DNA of 64,000 bases, from contig JAIWND010000037.1 of the NCBI GenBank assembly GCA_025330725.1, positions 124,001 to 188,000 on the forward strand. The letters are read 5' to 3'. The notes under the pieces are model-generated. The model worked only from the letters and a program-made list of their open reading frames with translations, did no database searches and was not told the DNA's origin. This document shows positions 1-9,055 of this stretch, piece after piece. This DNA is from Chlamydoabsidia padenii (Eukaryota > Mucoromycota > Mucoromycetes > Mucorales > Cunninghamellaceae). The stretch's first letter is position 1. The number at the start of each line of letters is the position of its first letter. The position numbers and the translations under genes were made by a program.

Positions 1-275
1 TAGAGGCAGAAATAGGTTTCTTTGGTTGAGGAAGTGTAGGTGGTTTGGTGGAGAATTTGAATAAACAAGGCAGTCCCATACGTTGACAACGGACACAGAT
101 ATTTGGATGTTGAAGGATACATCTTCTTCGGTGTGTTCGACAGCTTTCGCCTAGGGGGAAAAAAAAAAAAAAAAAAAAAGATCTAGATTAGAATGGATTT
201 TTTTTTCTTCTTTTCTTCTTGGTTCCATGACTTACAAGGTTTGTTTCGTTTAGGTTTAGGGTCATCGGGGAGCAT
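1..275 (-). CDS. Zn(II)2Cys6 transcription factor, N-terminal part (partial, runs off left edge)
   Basis: Two exons read on the minus strand: 236-275 (ATG at 275) and 1-150, joined across an 85-nt intron with donor GTAAGT and acceptor CCCCTAG. The join completes a split Cys codon. It gives a complete binuclear zinc cluster near residues 14-42 with spacing C-x2-C-x6-C-x7-C-x2-C-x6-C, including CESC, then RRRC, then CVRC. A basic lead-in (KPKRNK) precedes it and a Pro/Lys-rich linker follows. Zn2Cys6 proteins are fungal nuclear DNA-binding regulators that usually bind CGG half-sites; the target here is unknown. The middle-homology region and C-terminus lie outside the window. The domain is seen directly; the regulator role comes from the family. 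Confidence 0.85.
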
Positions 276-437
276 TGTTATGATAGTAGAAGGGCACTTG
301 ACAATGGGTCCATTATTTCACACCAGTAATTCGATTGGGAAGAAGGAATACAAAAGAAAAAAAGAAAAACAGAATTATCACATATATAATTTCTGGGTTC
401 AATTGGTCAGACGGTTTTTATTTTGGCCACTATGTCA

Positions 438-450
438 TTTTCAAATCCCG
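438..450. promoter_or_regulatory. TTTTCAAATCCCG promoter word upstream of the Mpv17-family gene
   Basis: One copy of the dispersed word (GCGGGATTTGAAA in reverse), 75 bp upstream of the ATG at 526. It recurs at a similar distance ahead of many genes here. The function is inferred from position. Confidence 0.55.
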
Positions 451-525
451 CTCACAGGAACAACTTCAAAAGATTCCCCATGCTCTCCTCCTTTCTCTTT
501 TTCTTATCATTTTACCTCCCTTATC

Positions 526-1295
526 ATGTCCTTGCAACTACTCATTCAAAAATACCAGGGCCAGTTAACTGAAAGACCTATTCGAACATTTGCTATCCAG
601 TCAGGTAAATAGTATACAGCTTTAAATAAAAGACTTAATGGACGAATCTGTTTATGTATACTCACTCCACCATCTAAAGGACTTATGCAATTAATAGGTG
701 ACGGTATAACACAACAAGTGATTGAAAAACGAGGCAAAGATCATGATCCTTGGAGATCGATACGAATGTTGACTTATGGTGCTTGTGTGGGTGGACCAGT
801 GGTAGGCACTTGGTTTGGTATCATTAATCGAGTGGTGACAATCAAGCATTGGTTTGGTGCGGCAGTGGCAAGAACAGCCATGGATCAAATCTTATTCACA
901 CCTATTATTCTTGGTTGTTTTATGGGTGGTATCTCTTTACTAGAAAGACGTTCCATGGTAGAAATTAGGGAAAAGTTTGAAACGGTAAATCACTTTGTCT
1001 TGTCTCTCTCTCTCTCTCTATATATATATATGGTTCATATTAACAATACTAACATCTTCTTAAATTGTAGAGCTATCTAACTGGATTGACAAATGCATAC
1101 CGATTTTGGCCTTTTGCAAATCTATTTGTATTCAGTGTGGTGCCGTTTATGTATAGACCTTTGGTGAACTCTACTTTTGCTATTGGATGGAACTCTTACC
1201 TCTCCTACTTGAATCAAAAGACAAATCAACAATTGCCTTTGATTACTCATCATCATCCTCCATTGGTTAAAACCAGATCCATCTCTGAACAATGA
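526..1295 (+). CDS. Mpv17/PMP22/Sym1-family membrane protein
   Basis: Three exons, 526-604, 680-984 and 1071-1295, give 202 aa. Family landmarks in order: an N-terminal LIQKYQGQLTERPIRT segment, GDGITQQ after the first helix, W-R-S-I-R, a GPVVGTWFG stretch where the family has GP..H.WY, MDQILFTP in the middle, and the C-terminal RFWPFANLFVFSVVP ending WNSYLSYLN. Four hydrophobic helices are apparent. Relatives are small integral proteins of the inner mitochondrial membrane (Sym1/Mpv17) or peroxisomal membrane (PMP22) and may form channels. Which organelle applies is not clear from sequence. The usual His in the GP..HxWY motif reads Gly-Thr-Trp here. Intron 2 ends in a (TC)n(TA)n tract. The start was chosen as the first ATG after the promoter word and T-rich leader. 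Confidence 0.9.
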
Positions 1296-2121
1296 CTACA
1301 CACTACTACTTTATAGACTCTTAGAATAAAAATAAATATATCCCCTTTTACTTATACACACACACACATCTTGTTTTAATAAATTTATATATAATAAACT
1401 ATGATGACTTTAATAGTCTTTTTTATCTGTCTTTGAGAGTGTGTGGAGGAAGATCGACAGATCTGCGGGGTTTCAATTTATAATTGGAATCAGGGTTCAC
1501 TAATCAGATATCAGGGAAACAAAGGGTAATCAATCATCGAACCCCACTTTGATTATAAAGTGGAGAAAACAGGGTCAGTATATGTCGCATCATTTTCATA
1601 GTCATATACATCTAGTTTACATAAACAAGTTCTTTATTACATGAATATCTATTCTAAGGGTACTAGTGTAGGGTAACTAATTTAATTCGAGTCGATTGCT
1701 ATTGTATCCTGAGTCAAGCCAAGCCAATATATAGATCGTGAGTGTTACTATTATAAAAACGAGTTGTCAGTCCCCATTCAAAGCATTAATACCAAATCCC
1801 CGACCCCTCTTGATCCCAATCTGTATCCTTCGTGTTAGTGGTGCGTCAACACATGACAAGTTCTTTTTGCTGTCCAAATAGGCCTATATCTGTTGTTGTT
1901 GGGGAGAGAGAGAGAGAGAGTAAAAAAGTCAGTTGGTTAAGTAAAAATACGACTTCTCTTGGTACTTTTTCTTTATACACATTTATCCCATCATTTCCAC
2001 TTTTACCTTCCCAACTAAACCAATCCCAACCCATTTTACCCCTGATAACATTACCCATAATCAACCATATATACTGTTCAATATGTTTTATTTGACAAGA
2101 CAAAAACCCCCATCAGAGTAT
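1296..2121. other. Intergenic region, no gene seen
   Basis: This is the shared 3' side of the convergent Mpv17-family and peroxiredoxin genes. It has AATAAA-like signals near 1325, a short hairpin CCACTTT-gattat-AAAGTGG near 1541-1562, a (GA)n tract near 1903-1920, and a variant of the promoter word (GCGGGGTTTCAAT) near 1467. Short open frames on both strands show no domain or coding character. Confidence 0.6.
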
Positions 2122-2125
2122 CTAT

Positions 2126-2668
2126 CTACAAGTGCTTTTCGACATTTTCCACCAAGCTGACATCCAACCCAGTTCGATCAGGCTCCACAAACAATTGCTT
2201 GACCACGCCGTTTTCCAAGATGGCCGCAAATCGTTGGAACCGATGATTGCCAAGGGCACCCGAAGCATCAAAAGCCAAATCCATCGCACGTGCCAATTCA
2301 CCTTTGGAATCCGCCAAGAGAGTAATCTGTTTAGGGTCGTTTTGTACTTGTTCACCCCAAGCGGTCATCACAAAGGCATCATTGACAGAGACACAGGCAA
2401 TACGATCCACACCTTGAGTTTGCTGAAGTCGTTCGGCCGCCTTGATATAACCAGGAAGATGAGTTTTGGAGCAACCGGGAGTGAATGCGCCAGGGACACC
2501 AAAGAGAATCGCCTTTTTGCTGCTGCCAAACAGGTCGCGCACATTCACAGTTTCGCCAGGAGAAGAGAGTTGGACTTGGACCGATGGAAGTGTGTCACCT
2601 ACTTTGATGTTTCGTCGTGCAGTAGCATGGAAGGAGCGACGAGCGATTCTTAGTGTGGTGTTCATCAT
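2126..2668 (-). CDS. Mitochondrial-type atypical 2-Cys peroxiredoxin (Prx5/AhpE-like)
   Basis: Single exon, 180 aa. The first 20 residues (RIARRSFHATARRN) form an Arg/Ser-rich amphipathic presequence typical of matrix import. The redoxin domain follows: KVGDTLPSV start, then PGAFTPGCSKTHLPGY with peroxidatic Cys66, then the VSVNDAFVM segment with a second Cys near 92, and a C-terminal FVEPDRTGLDVS. The PRX5 family reduces H2O2, alkyl hydroperoxides and peroxynitrite using thioredoxin or glutathione. The size matches the family and no residues look missing. It shares a 606-bp divergent promoter with the O-fucosyltransferase-like gene and has the promoter word at 2750-2762. Two Met codons are adjacent at the start, and either could be used. 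Confidence 0.95.
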   Translation of the reverse strand: MMNTTLRIARRSFHATARRNIKVGDTLPSVQVQLSSPGETVNVRDLFGSSKKAILFGVPGAFTPGCSKTHLPGYIKAAERLQQTQGVDRIACVSVNDAFVMTAWGEQVQNDPKQITLLADSKGELARAMDLAFDASGALGNHRFQRFAAILENGVVKQLFVEPDRTGLDVSLVENVEKHL

Positions 2669-2749
2669 GATGTGTGAATTATAGTTGGAGAAAAAAAAAA
2701 AAAGAAGGGTGAGGTGGCACTTTTACGATCTTTTTTTATTTCCCATGGG

Positions 2750-2762
2750 TTTTCAAATCCCG
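2750..2762. promoter_or_regulatory. TTTTCAAATCCCG promoter word upstream of the peroxiredoxin gene
   Basis: It lies 82 bp upstream of the ATG at 2668, in the shared divergent promoter region. Confidence 0.55.
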
Positions 2763-2903
2763 ACTGTTGGGGAGCCGACAAAAAAAAAAAAGTGAGCTTT
2801 AGCATACGACTGTTGATACCAGCATAATGTATAGTTTCATTTGACTCTATGATTTTAATGATTTGTCTTTCGAATATTCTTCAAGGGTGACATGTCATCT
2901 TTG

Positions 2904-3071
2904 TTAAAATCCATTGAGCAAGCGCAGAATGGCGTCACCGAGGAAAAGAGAAGAACGATCACATTTTTTTTTACACCAAAGATAGTCATCCATCTTGGGT
3001 GGAAATGTAGAGTGATATTAAAAAAGTCAGTCTTTTTTAAATAAACTTACACCATCGATAGCATGAATCAT
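2904..3071 (-). CDS. Possible 36-aa spliced small protein
   Basis: Minus-strand candidate: exon 3051-3071 (ATG at 3071), donor GTAAGT, 57-nt intron ending CCCAAG, exon 2904-2993, stop TAA. The product starts MIHAIDG, contains a Cys-x3-Cys pair (WCKKKC) and ends GDAILRLLNGF. Splice signals and phase agree, but the reading is short, matches no family I recognise, and lies between two divergent promoters. It could be a real small protein, the end of a decayed gene, or chance. Confidence 0.3.
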
Positions 3072-3274
3072 GCGACGATCTGCCACTTTTTTTTTTTGTC
3101 CTTTTCAACCCCCGCTTCTTTTGGACTGATTAGAGCGAAAAAAAAAAAAAAAAAAAAAGACTCCCTCTCTTTTTAACCCTCCATCCCCCCTCCCTTTCCT
3201 TATATCAATCATTCCCTTTCCAACACTTTACATATATACACACATATATCCATCTATTTATTATTCCATACATC

Positions 3275-4889
3275 ATGTCTTTTAGATCTGGAAGACCTAC
3301 AAAACGATATGTCATCATCTTGGGTGTTATTCTCGTCATTTTCTATATATCATCTTTACAAGTAAAACCACACAACAATACGATGGCAGTCTCTTCGATG
3401 ACGGATGACGATACTGAAACGGTAGCGTTTGATTATATTCGGCCTTTGGATCATGGTCAAGATCGTGTAGACGCCCAACTGGAAATCACCTTGCAGTCTC
3501 CTATCACCACTGACAAGTCACTCTCATCGCCACCACAACAGCAACCACCTTTCGACTCTTCTGATTATACAACCAACATTAAGCGCATCAATCTAAAATA
3601 CTGTGGTGCCGACCAGTGTCGATTCATGTTACCAATTGCCATCACTGAACAAGGTAAGCTATTCCACTTTACACTACCTCTCATCTAATCTTCTTATTGA
3701 TCATTGAAAAACCCCTCTAGAATCCAAGGCACAATATCACTTCCGTCAACTAGCATTCCTCTCAGGCAAACTTAATCGTACAATCGTCCTACCCAATGTC
3801 CATAGTTCCCATCTTGGTGCCTGCCGACAACACCCCTTTGATTTTTACTATGACCACACATGGATGGATGCCAATCGTGGACACTTTAACTATATCACCA
3901 TGGAGCAATTCAAGGACTGGATTCAGGAACGACGGGCGGTGGCTTCGGTACCTAGTGGACAAGAAATCTTTATCGAAATTGACGAAACCTTTCCTCACCT
4001 AACCAAGGCCAACAATTGCTTCAAGGATCTATTTGACTTTACACATCGACCACGTACACGATTCCAACTAGACGATCCCGAACTAGAAACTCGACGAACT
4101 GGGAACTATACACAAATCTTACTTGATGTCTTGGGTGATGGGGCTCGAGCTAAAGAATACAAGGATCAACTGCTAGCCAATCATGGACTGGACAATGACA
4201 TGGAATCAACAGCAACAGCAACAATAGTACCTGATTTGGAAGTCATTCATCTCTTTTACGATCGTCGATTCGGATACATTGAAGACCCCGAGGTGGAAAC
4301 TCCTTTGGCTTATCATTCACGGTGGACTGCACTTGCCGATCGTATTGCTGCCCAATTATACCCTTTTGTTGCGATTCATTGGCGGATGGAACGACTGGGA
4401 CCTTTATCCAACCTACAACCTTGTGCGGAAGCTCTGGTACGTAAATTGGACACCACTTCTCGATCAGCCAATGTGTTTCTATTGACAGACTATCCACATC
4501 TCTTGACGTCGCCACTTGCCAAACCGGAATCCATGTCATTCAAACTGAACGAACTGAAACAGGAACATCATGATGCGATCCGGTACTTGTACAACCATAC
4601 CAAGGTGACATTGACAACACTCCAACGACAAGATATTCCGTACCAAGATTTACCCGACCAATGGCAGTTGATTCCGGTGGAAGCCATGTCGAAACCAGCG
4701 GACAAGAGTATCTTGGGGATTGTCGATAAACTGGTGGCGATGCGGGCTCAATGGTTTTTGTATGGTCAGCCTGCCGTCTGTGGTAAGGAATCAAGCTTCA
4801 CTCGACGCATTCGTGATGAAAGGTTTAACGCTTATCGATCCGGTGACTCCAATATCTTATCTCCTGCCGATGTGTTTGGTCTATCTTGA
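3275..4889 (+). CDS. O-fucosyltransferase-like Golgi glycosyltransferase (type II membrane protein)
   Basis: Two exons, 3275-3653 and 3721-4889, give 515 aa. Residues about 11-28 (YVIILGVILVIFYISSL) form a single signal anchor with a short basic cytosolic tail, so the catalytic part should be lumenal. A Ser/Gln/Pro-rich stem follows. The catalytic region has the LNRTIVLPNVHSSHLGAC segment near residue 140, which resembles the donor-site loop of O-FucT proteins, and FVAIHWRMERLG, matching the H-x-R-x-E/D motif of protein O-fucosyltransferases. FLLTDYPHL lies further on. Family members transfer fucose from GDP-fucose to Ser/Thr; substrate specificity is not readable here. A broken partial copy lies at 8632-8815. 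The promoter is T- and C-rich with a TATA-like run near 3230-3250. Confidence 0.8.
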
Positions 4890-5667
4890 AAAAAATGGTG
4901 GTACCTTGTAGTTTGTAGTCTTTTGTTATTTATACTGTCATATCCAAATAAAATGTCATTGTAAAACATTCCCTTTTATTATCTGACCCCATTTTTGATT
5001 ATACATATCTCTCTATTATAATAAATTTGTCCTTTGCATAGCTCAAATAAACTCGTAGTATGACTTTTATGCAGGAATAAAAGGCTCGGTCTTTTAAATC
5101 AATGCTTAATTTAAAACGCGATTGCCTCGACACCAATGCGTCCCTGAAAACACGGTGTGGTAAATATTGAAGCCCAAATAAATAAATAAAAAGACATGTT
5201 TAGTCATCAGTTATTTATTACTGTCATCAATCGACGAATATACATATATGTTGAAGGTTTGAATCTACAAGACAATAGTAAGATCTGTTTATTTAAATAG
5301 GGTATAACAAAGCTACTTTAACAAGATAAAATAAAAATAGGGGAGGGGATGAATTCTAATACTATAGTATACAAGGAGAAGTGAGGGTCGAGTCACCTTT
5401 ATGGCCGAGGATTGTCCAATTAAATTGCCGTTATATTTCAGAAGGTACCAAAGAGATCTACTACTTCTTGCACTGGATGATTCAAGATACGTTTTGTGAT
5501 CTACATGTCGATAGGATCCTGTCTTGGGTAGATGATGGCAATTGCTAGGGGAGACCAATGTTGCCTATGTCACTTTCAACCGTCATGAGCCATTGCCAAA
5601 AGATGTTGTGTTGTGTTGTTTCGGTTCGACAAAGAGGTCCCGATAGTGATATTATATCAACATCGTA
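4890..5667. other. Intergenic, 3' flank of the O-fucosyltransferase-like gene
   Basis: AATAAA signals occur near 4947 and 5175. The rest is AT-rich, with an 81-codon minus-strand frame at 5313-5558 that shows no recognisable domain. No gene is supported. Confidence 0.5.
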
Positions 5668-6484
5668 TCAGCAATCATGAGATTCGTCTTCTTCATAGAG
5701 TGATTGGTCGTGGAGATTAACTTGTATAATTGTGATCAAAACATGTCCATATTGTGGTTGCCGAGTACCATCAAGATTTATTGTAGTGACTTGATTAGAG
5801 GTGCTTGATAAAAAACGAAGAGTATCAATACAACATTTCCAAATCCCGTCCACCTTCACTTGAGTAGTTCACTTACCTGTGTGATCTTGATTGAGTGGCC
5901 CTTTTCATCAATACCTGCAAGCCTATAGTTTGTATTTTTCCGTGGTGCCGATGCAAAAGAAGAAGGATCATTTGTTGTTCCTAAATTGAATCCATCCACT
6001 GCCTTTGTGTTCCCTGTGCAAGTGGTTGCATACTACACTCTATATAAAGTCAAGTTGAGTATTATTACATTGTAGGAGTAAGCCAGTTTGATGTCCATCC
6101 AAACATACCTCGCGTTGTCATGGTCCCTGTGGAGCCAGTCTGCATAACCAAGAGCTTGTGATTCACTAGTCAATAGTTGTGGTGTGTGTAGGTTGTTGTT
6201 TGCTTCTATACGTCAGAACAGTCAATGCTAAAGTAAAGAGGGGCAAAGTCGCTTGTTGTTTCAAGTTATGCTTTACCTGATATTGGGTGCATGCGGACAA
6301 TGTTAAAGGAGTAGCACCTCGTTTGTCGAATTCCTACTGTTGCTTGAGAGAAGAAGAAGAAGCAACATTAGTTCAGTGGTGAGTGGTAAATAGGTACTTA
6401 CCTTTTATTAGTTATTGTGATGCTTTTCGTCTAGTCGGTGAATACATTAATGTCGCTTGTATAGGTGTGGTTTTCGTCTTTACT
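5668..6484 (-). pseudogene. Decayed spliced gene, identity unknown
   Basis: Three successive minus-strand exon-like blocks have canonical GTAAGT, GTAAAG and GTATGT donors and AG acceptors: 6402-6484, 6277-6336 and 6109-6205. They join in consistent phase to a coding-like peptide containing TRCYSFNIVRMHPISEANN and ESQALGYADWLHRDHDNAR. The first block has an in-frame TAA. Further coding-like text lies at 5873-6020 (NTKAVDGFNLGTTNDPSSF and SAPRKNTNYRLAGIDEKGH) and 5668-5859 (TTINLDGTRQPQYGHVL), but the frames do not connect without a frameshift. The simplest reading is a once-spliced gene now broken. No family is recognised. Confidence 0.35.
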
Positions 6485-6821
6485 CTGCTACAAAATTAAA
6501 TGTAGCGTTAGTTGTCGTTGAATGCATCGTCGGTATTATAACAAGCCACAACTTCAAATAGCATATCTTGTAAGTCACTTGTGGACTGCAACCTTGGTTC
6601 TTTATTGCAAGTGGATCGAGTGAATTATAAACAAAAGAAGAGAAGAAGACGAAGGAAAAAAAAAAAAAGATAAATCACAAAAGGGTGATTTTCAAATCCA
6701 GATAGCTCTTTTTAGAGACAACAGTATAAAGTTTAAAAAGAGGCAATGTTTATTATGTTTAAAGACTAGTTCATTTAGTATTAACCAAACGTCGCCACGT
6801 GGAGGCAGAACTATATTGACG

Positions 6822-7315
6822 TTCATTTTCACATCTGCCAACAAAGGGAATCACAACCACTGGACAGCACTTTTCACAAACTGCCTACGAAGGGAATTTA
6901 AACCACTGGACAGGTCTTTTCACATCTGCCTCGGAGGGAATGCTAACCACTGGACAGCACTTTTCACAAACTGCCTACGAAGGGAATGCTAACCACTGGA
7001 CAGGTCTTTTCACATCTGCCTACGGAGGGTATGTCAACCACTGGACAGCAATTTTCACATCTGCCTACGAAGGGAATTTAAACCACTGGACAGGTCTTTT
7101 CACATCTGCCTCGAAGGGTATGCTAACCACTGGACAGCACTTTTCACAAACTGCCTACGAAGGGAATGCTAACCACTGGACAGGTCTTTTCACAAACTGC
7201 CAACAAAGGGAATGCTAACCACTGGACAGGTCTTTTCACATCTGCCTACGGAGGGAATGCTAACCACTGGACAGCAATTTTTCGCAAACTGCCACGAAGG
7301 GAATTAAAACCACAG
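6822..7315. repeat. Minisatellite, about 10 copies of a 44-46 bp unit
   Basis: Unit starts (CCACTGGACAG) fall at 6857, 6903, 6947, 6993, 7038, 7083, 7127, 7173, 7219 and 7264, with decayed half-units on both sides. Two unit types tend to alternate. Type A reads CAGCACTTTTCACAAACTGCC and type B reads CAGGTCTTTTCACATCTGCC. Both continue TACGAAGGGAAT(GCT/TTA)AA, so expansion was probably by dimers. Unit lengths of 44, 45 and 46 shift the reading frame between copies, which argues against a repeat protein despite two open frames of about 90 codons. Confidence 0.95.
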
Positions 7316-8631
7316 GGCAACAGGAAGATGGACCAAACAACCAAAGAAGAAAAAGAAGAAAGGAGTAGAATCAAAAGGAGGAATTGTCTTTTATTTATGC
7401 TTTCGTCATATTTTTCAAATCCCGATCCGGGTCCTTGACTTTTTTCCCCAGTGTAACCTTATAGTTTTTACTACTTTCCTCAGGATTGAGCAATGTAATC
7501 CAAGAAAATAAAAATGGATGATAATAATGGATTTAAATTCTGCGTCTATAGAGATGCGAATCAAGTTAAACGGATGATTTTGAAGAAATCAACATGCTCA
7601 TGTCAAAAGTGGAGGGGGGTTGACATTTTTCTTTTTTTCATCGTTTAATGTTTTCATTGGCTAGATATTGTTTTTCCTTAGATCATTTTTTTTCATTTTT
7701 CCCATGATTGAATGGACTTGGATTACTACTTTGGGACATGTTCTCGGTCGAAGGGTCGTCATGCATGCCAAGGTTTAATTTCAATTCCTTATTTAGATCA
7801 AGCTGCAGTCGACCTTCCAAGAGAGATAGATAATATAGCTTGGGTTGCTTTAACTATATGAAAAGAAAAAAAAAAGTTTACTTGGCATCATCAAGTTATA
7901 ATATGGATTAATGTAAACATCAACAATAGTTTGTTTAGAGGTATGACAATCATCGTGCCTTACTTAATTTCAAATCCCGCACACGGAGCCAAGTTCCGGT
8001 TAGCGTAACTGTGTGGAGAAAATAGATCAGAATAGTGAAGGTATAATGTATTCTGTTGATAGTTTTTTTACCTCCTTTGATGTCTTATACGATTAGATAT
8101 TATCTTCAATGGAAAGAAAGTAAAAAGGAGTTCGTTCCTGGGAATTTGAAATCCCGCCTCAGGCAATTTAAAAGTGGCTGTTTTTTGCCCCTCGCTCTTT
8201 TTTATCCTTCTCTTTATTCCTTTCATCATTTATTCTATTGCCATTATCAAACTCCATCAGTCTAATCAGCTGCAACAAACGATGATATCTTATTATAACG
8301 AATGCAAGTTGATTTGTCCGCAACTCAATTGGGGCTACCCACATTATTAACCTTCTCCTTTTGAACTGGAATAGACGACGTTGGTAATGTTAAGCCATGG
8401 ACCTGGTAAGAAGCTCATGTAACGAAAAGTAGACTAGCATCAGTTCGAGGGGTGGGCGAATGCTATAGGTCATTACAAGAAACTCAAGCATATGCGTATG
8501 GCAGACTGTGGTAGGATATAAATCTCTCAACAAAGAAACAATACTTATTATACTCATTCCTTTTTTCTTCTTCTACTCTATATCTATAAAAACATTATAG
8601 GATAACAGCTTACTAATTGACTTGCTTCCGT
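7316..8631. other. Gene-poor stretch with three copies of the promoter word
   Basis: No coding region is supported. The dispersed word occurs at 7412-7424 (TTTTCAAATCCCG followed by ATCCGGG), 7968-7979 and 8145-8156, with no clear start codon nearby. This suggests either relic promoters of lost genes or an element that does not need a gene. CT-rich leader-like sequence follows at 8190-8250. Confidence 0.5.
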
Positions 8632-8815
8632 GCGATGGATCATGAAGCATACCGATAAGAACTACTCTTCCTCCTCGACGAACACCATATCAAGGGTGAC
8701 ATTAACAAGATATTCCGTACCAATGACTATTGCTTTCTGGGAAAACTGGCTGAAAAGAGTGTTTTGGGAATTATACACAGACTGGTGGCTCTTTTTATAT
8801 CCGGTAAAGTAAAAA
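8632..8815 (+). pseudogene. Broken fragment of an O-fucosyltransferase-like gene
   Basis: This stretch aligns by eye with 4560-4766 of the intact gene. Shared words include ACCATA(C/T)CAAGG, GTGACATT(G/A)ACA, AGATATTCCGTACCAA, and the pattern AGAGT-x-T-x-TTGGG-x-ATT with ACTGGTGGC. About 12 nt are missing after GTGACATTAACA and the intervening codons have diverged, so the frame is lost. Only the 3' part of the gene is recognisable. It appears to be an old partial duplication about 4 kb from its source. Confidence 0.55.
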
Positions 8816-8839
8816 AAATGATCCGAAAAGGATGGTGGA

Positions 8840-9055
8840 GTGGGAATTCCATCGACAAAGACAAGCGATACGACATTAAAACCAAGATCATACAGCAAAC
8901 TCTACTATGACGATGTTACCCCACGCAGCAACAATAATCATGGGTGGTGGATCAAGTATTGGTATGGAATCGATTGGATGGTGGCTATCTTTTTGGCTTT
9001 AGTCATTAGTTATGATATAGATTCCCTTGTTATGCAATATATAAATAAAAAATAA
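8840..9055 (+). CDS. Short orphan frame with one membrane segment
   Basis: A 71-codon open frame. The second half (GWWIKYWYGIDWMVAIFLA followed by LVISYDIDSL) is a plausible membrane helix and faintly resembles the N-terminus of fungal lipid-phosphate phosphatases, but no catalytic motif follows. It sits directly after a gene fragment in the decayed region. It may be a relic or chance. Confidence 0.2.
   Translation: MGIPSTKTSDTTLKPRSYSKLYYDDVTPRSNNNHGWWIKYWYGIDWMVAIFLALVISYDIDSLVMQYINKK

Noticed and set aside
6822..7315. CRISPR-like array
   Set aside because: Units are directly adjacent without unique spacers, and the organism is clearly eukaryotic.
6940..7438. Two open frames of about 90 codons through the minisatellite, reading as a repeat protein
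   Set aside because: Unit length varies (44-46 bp), so the frame changes between copies and neither frame spans the array. No start context, splice sites or domain support a protein.
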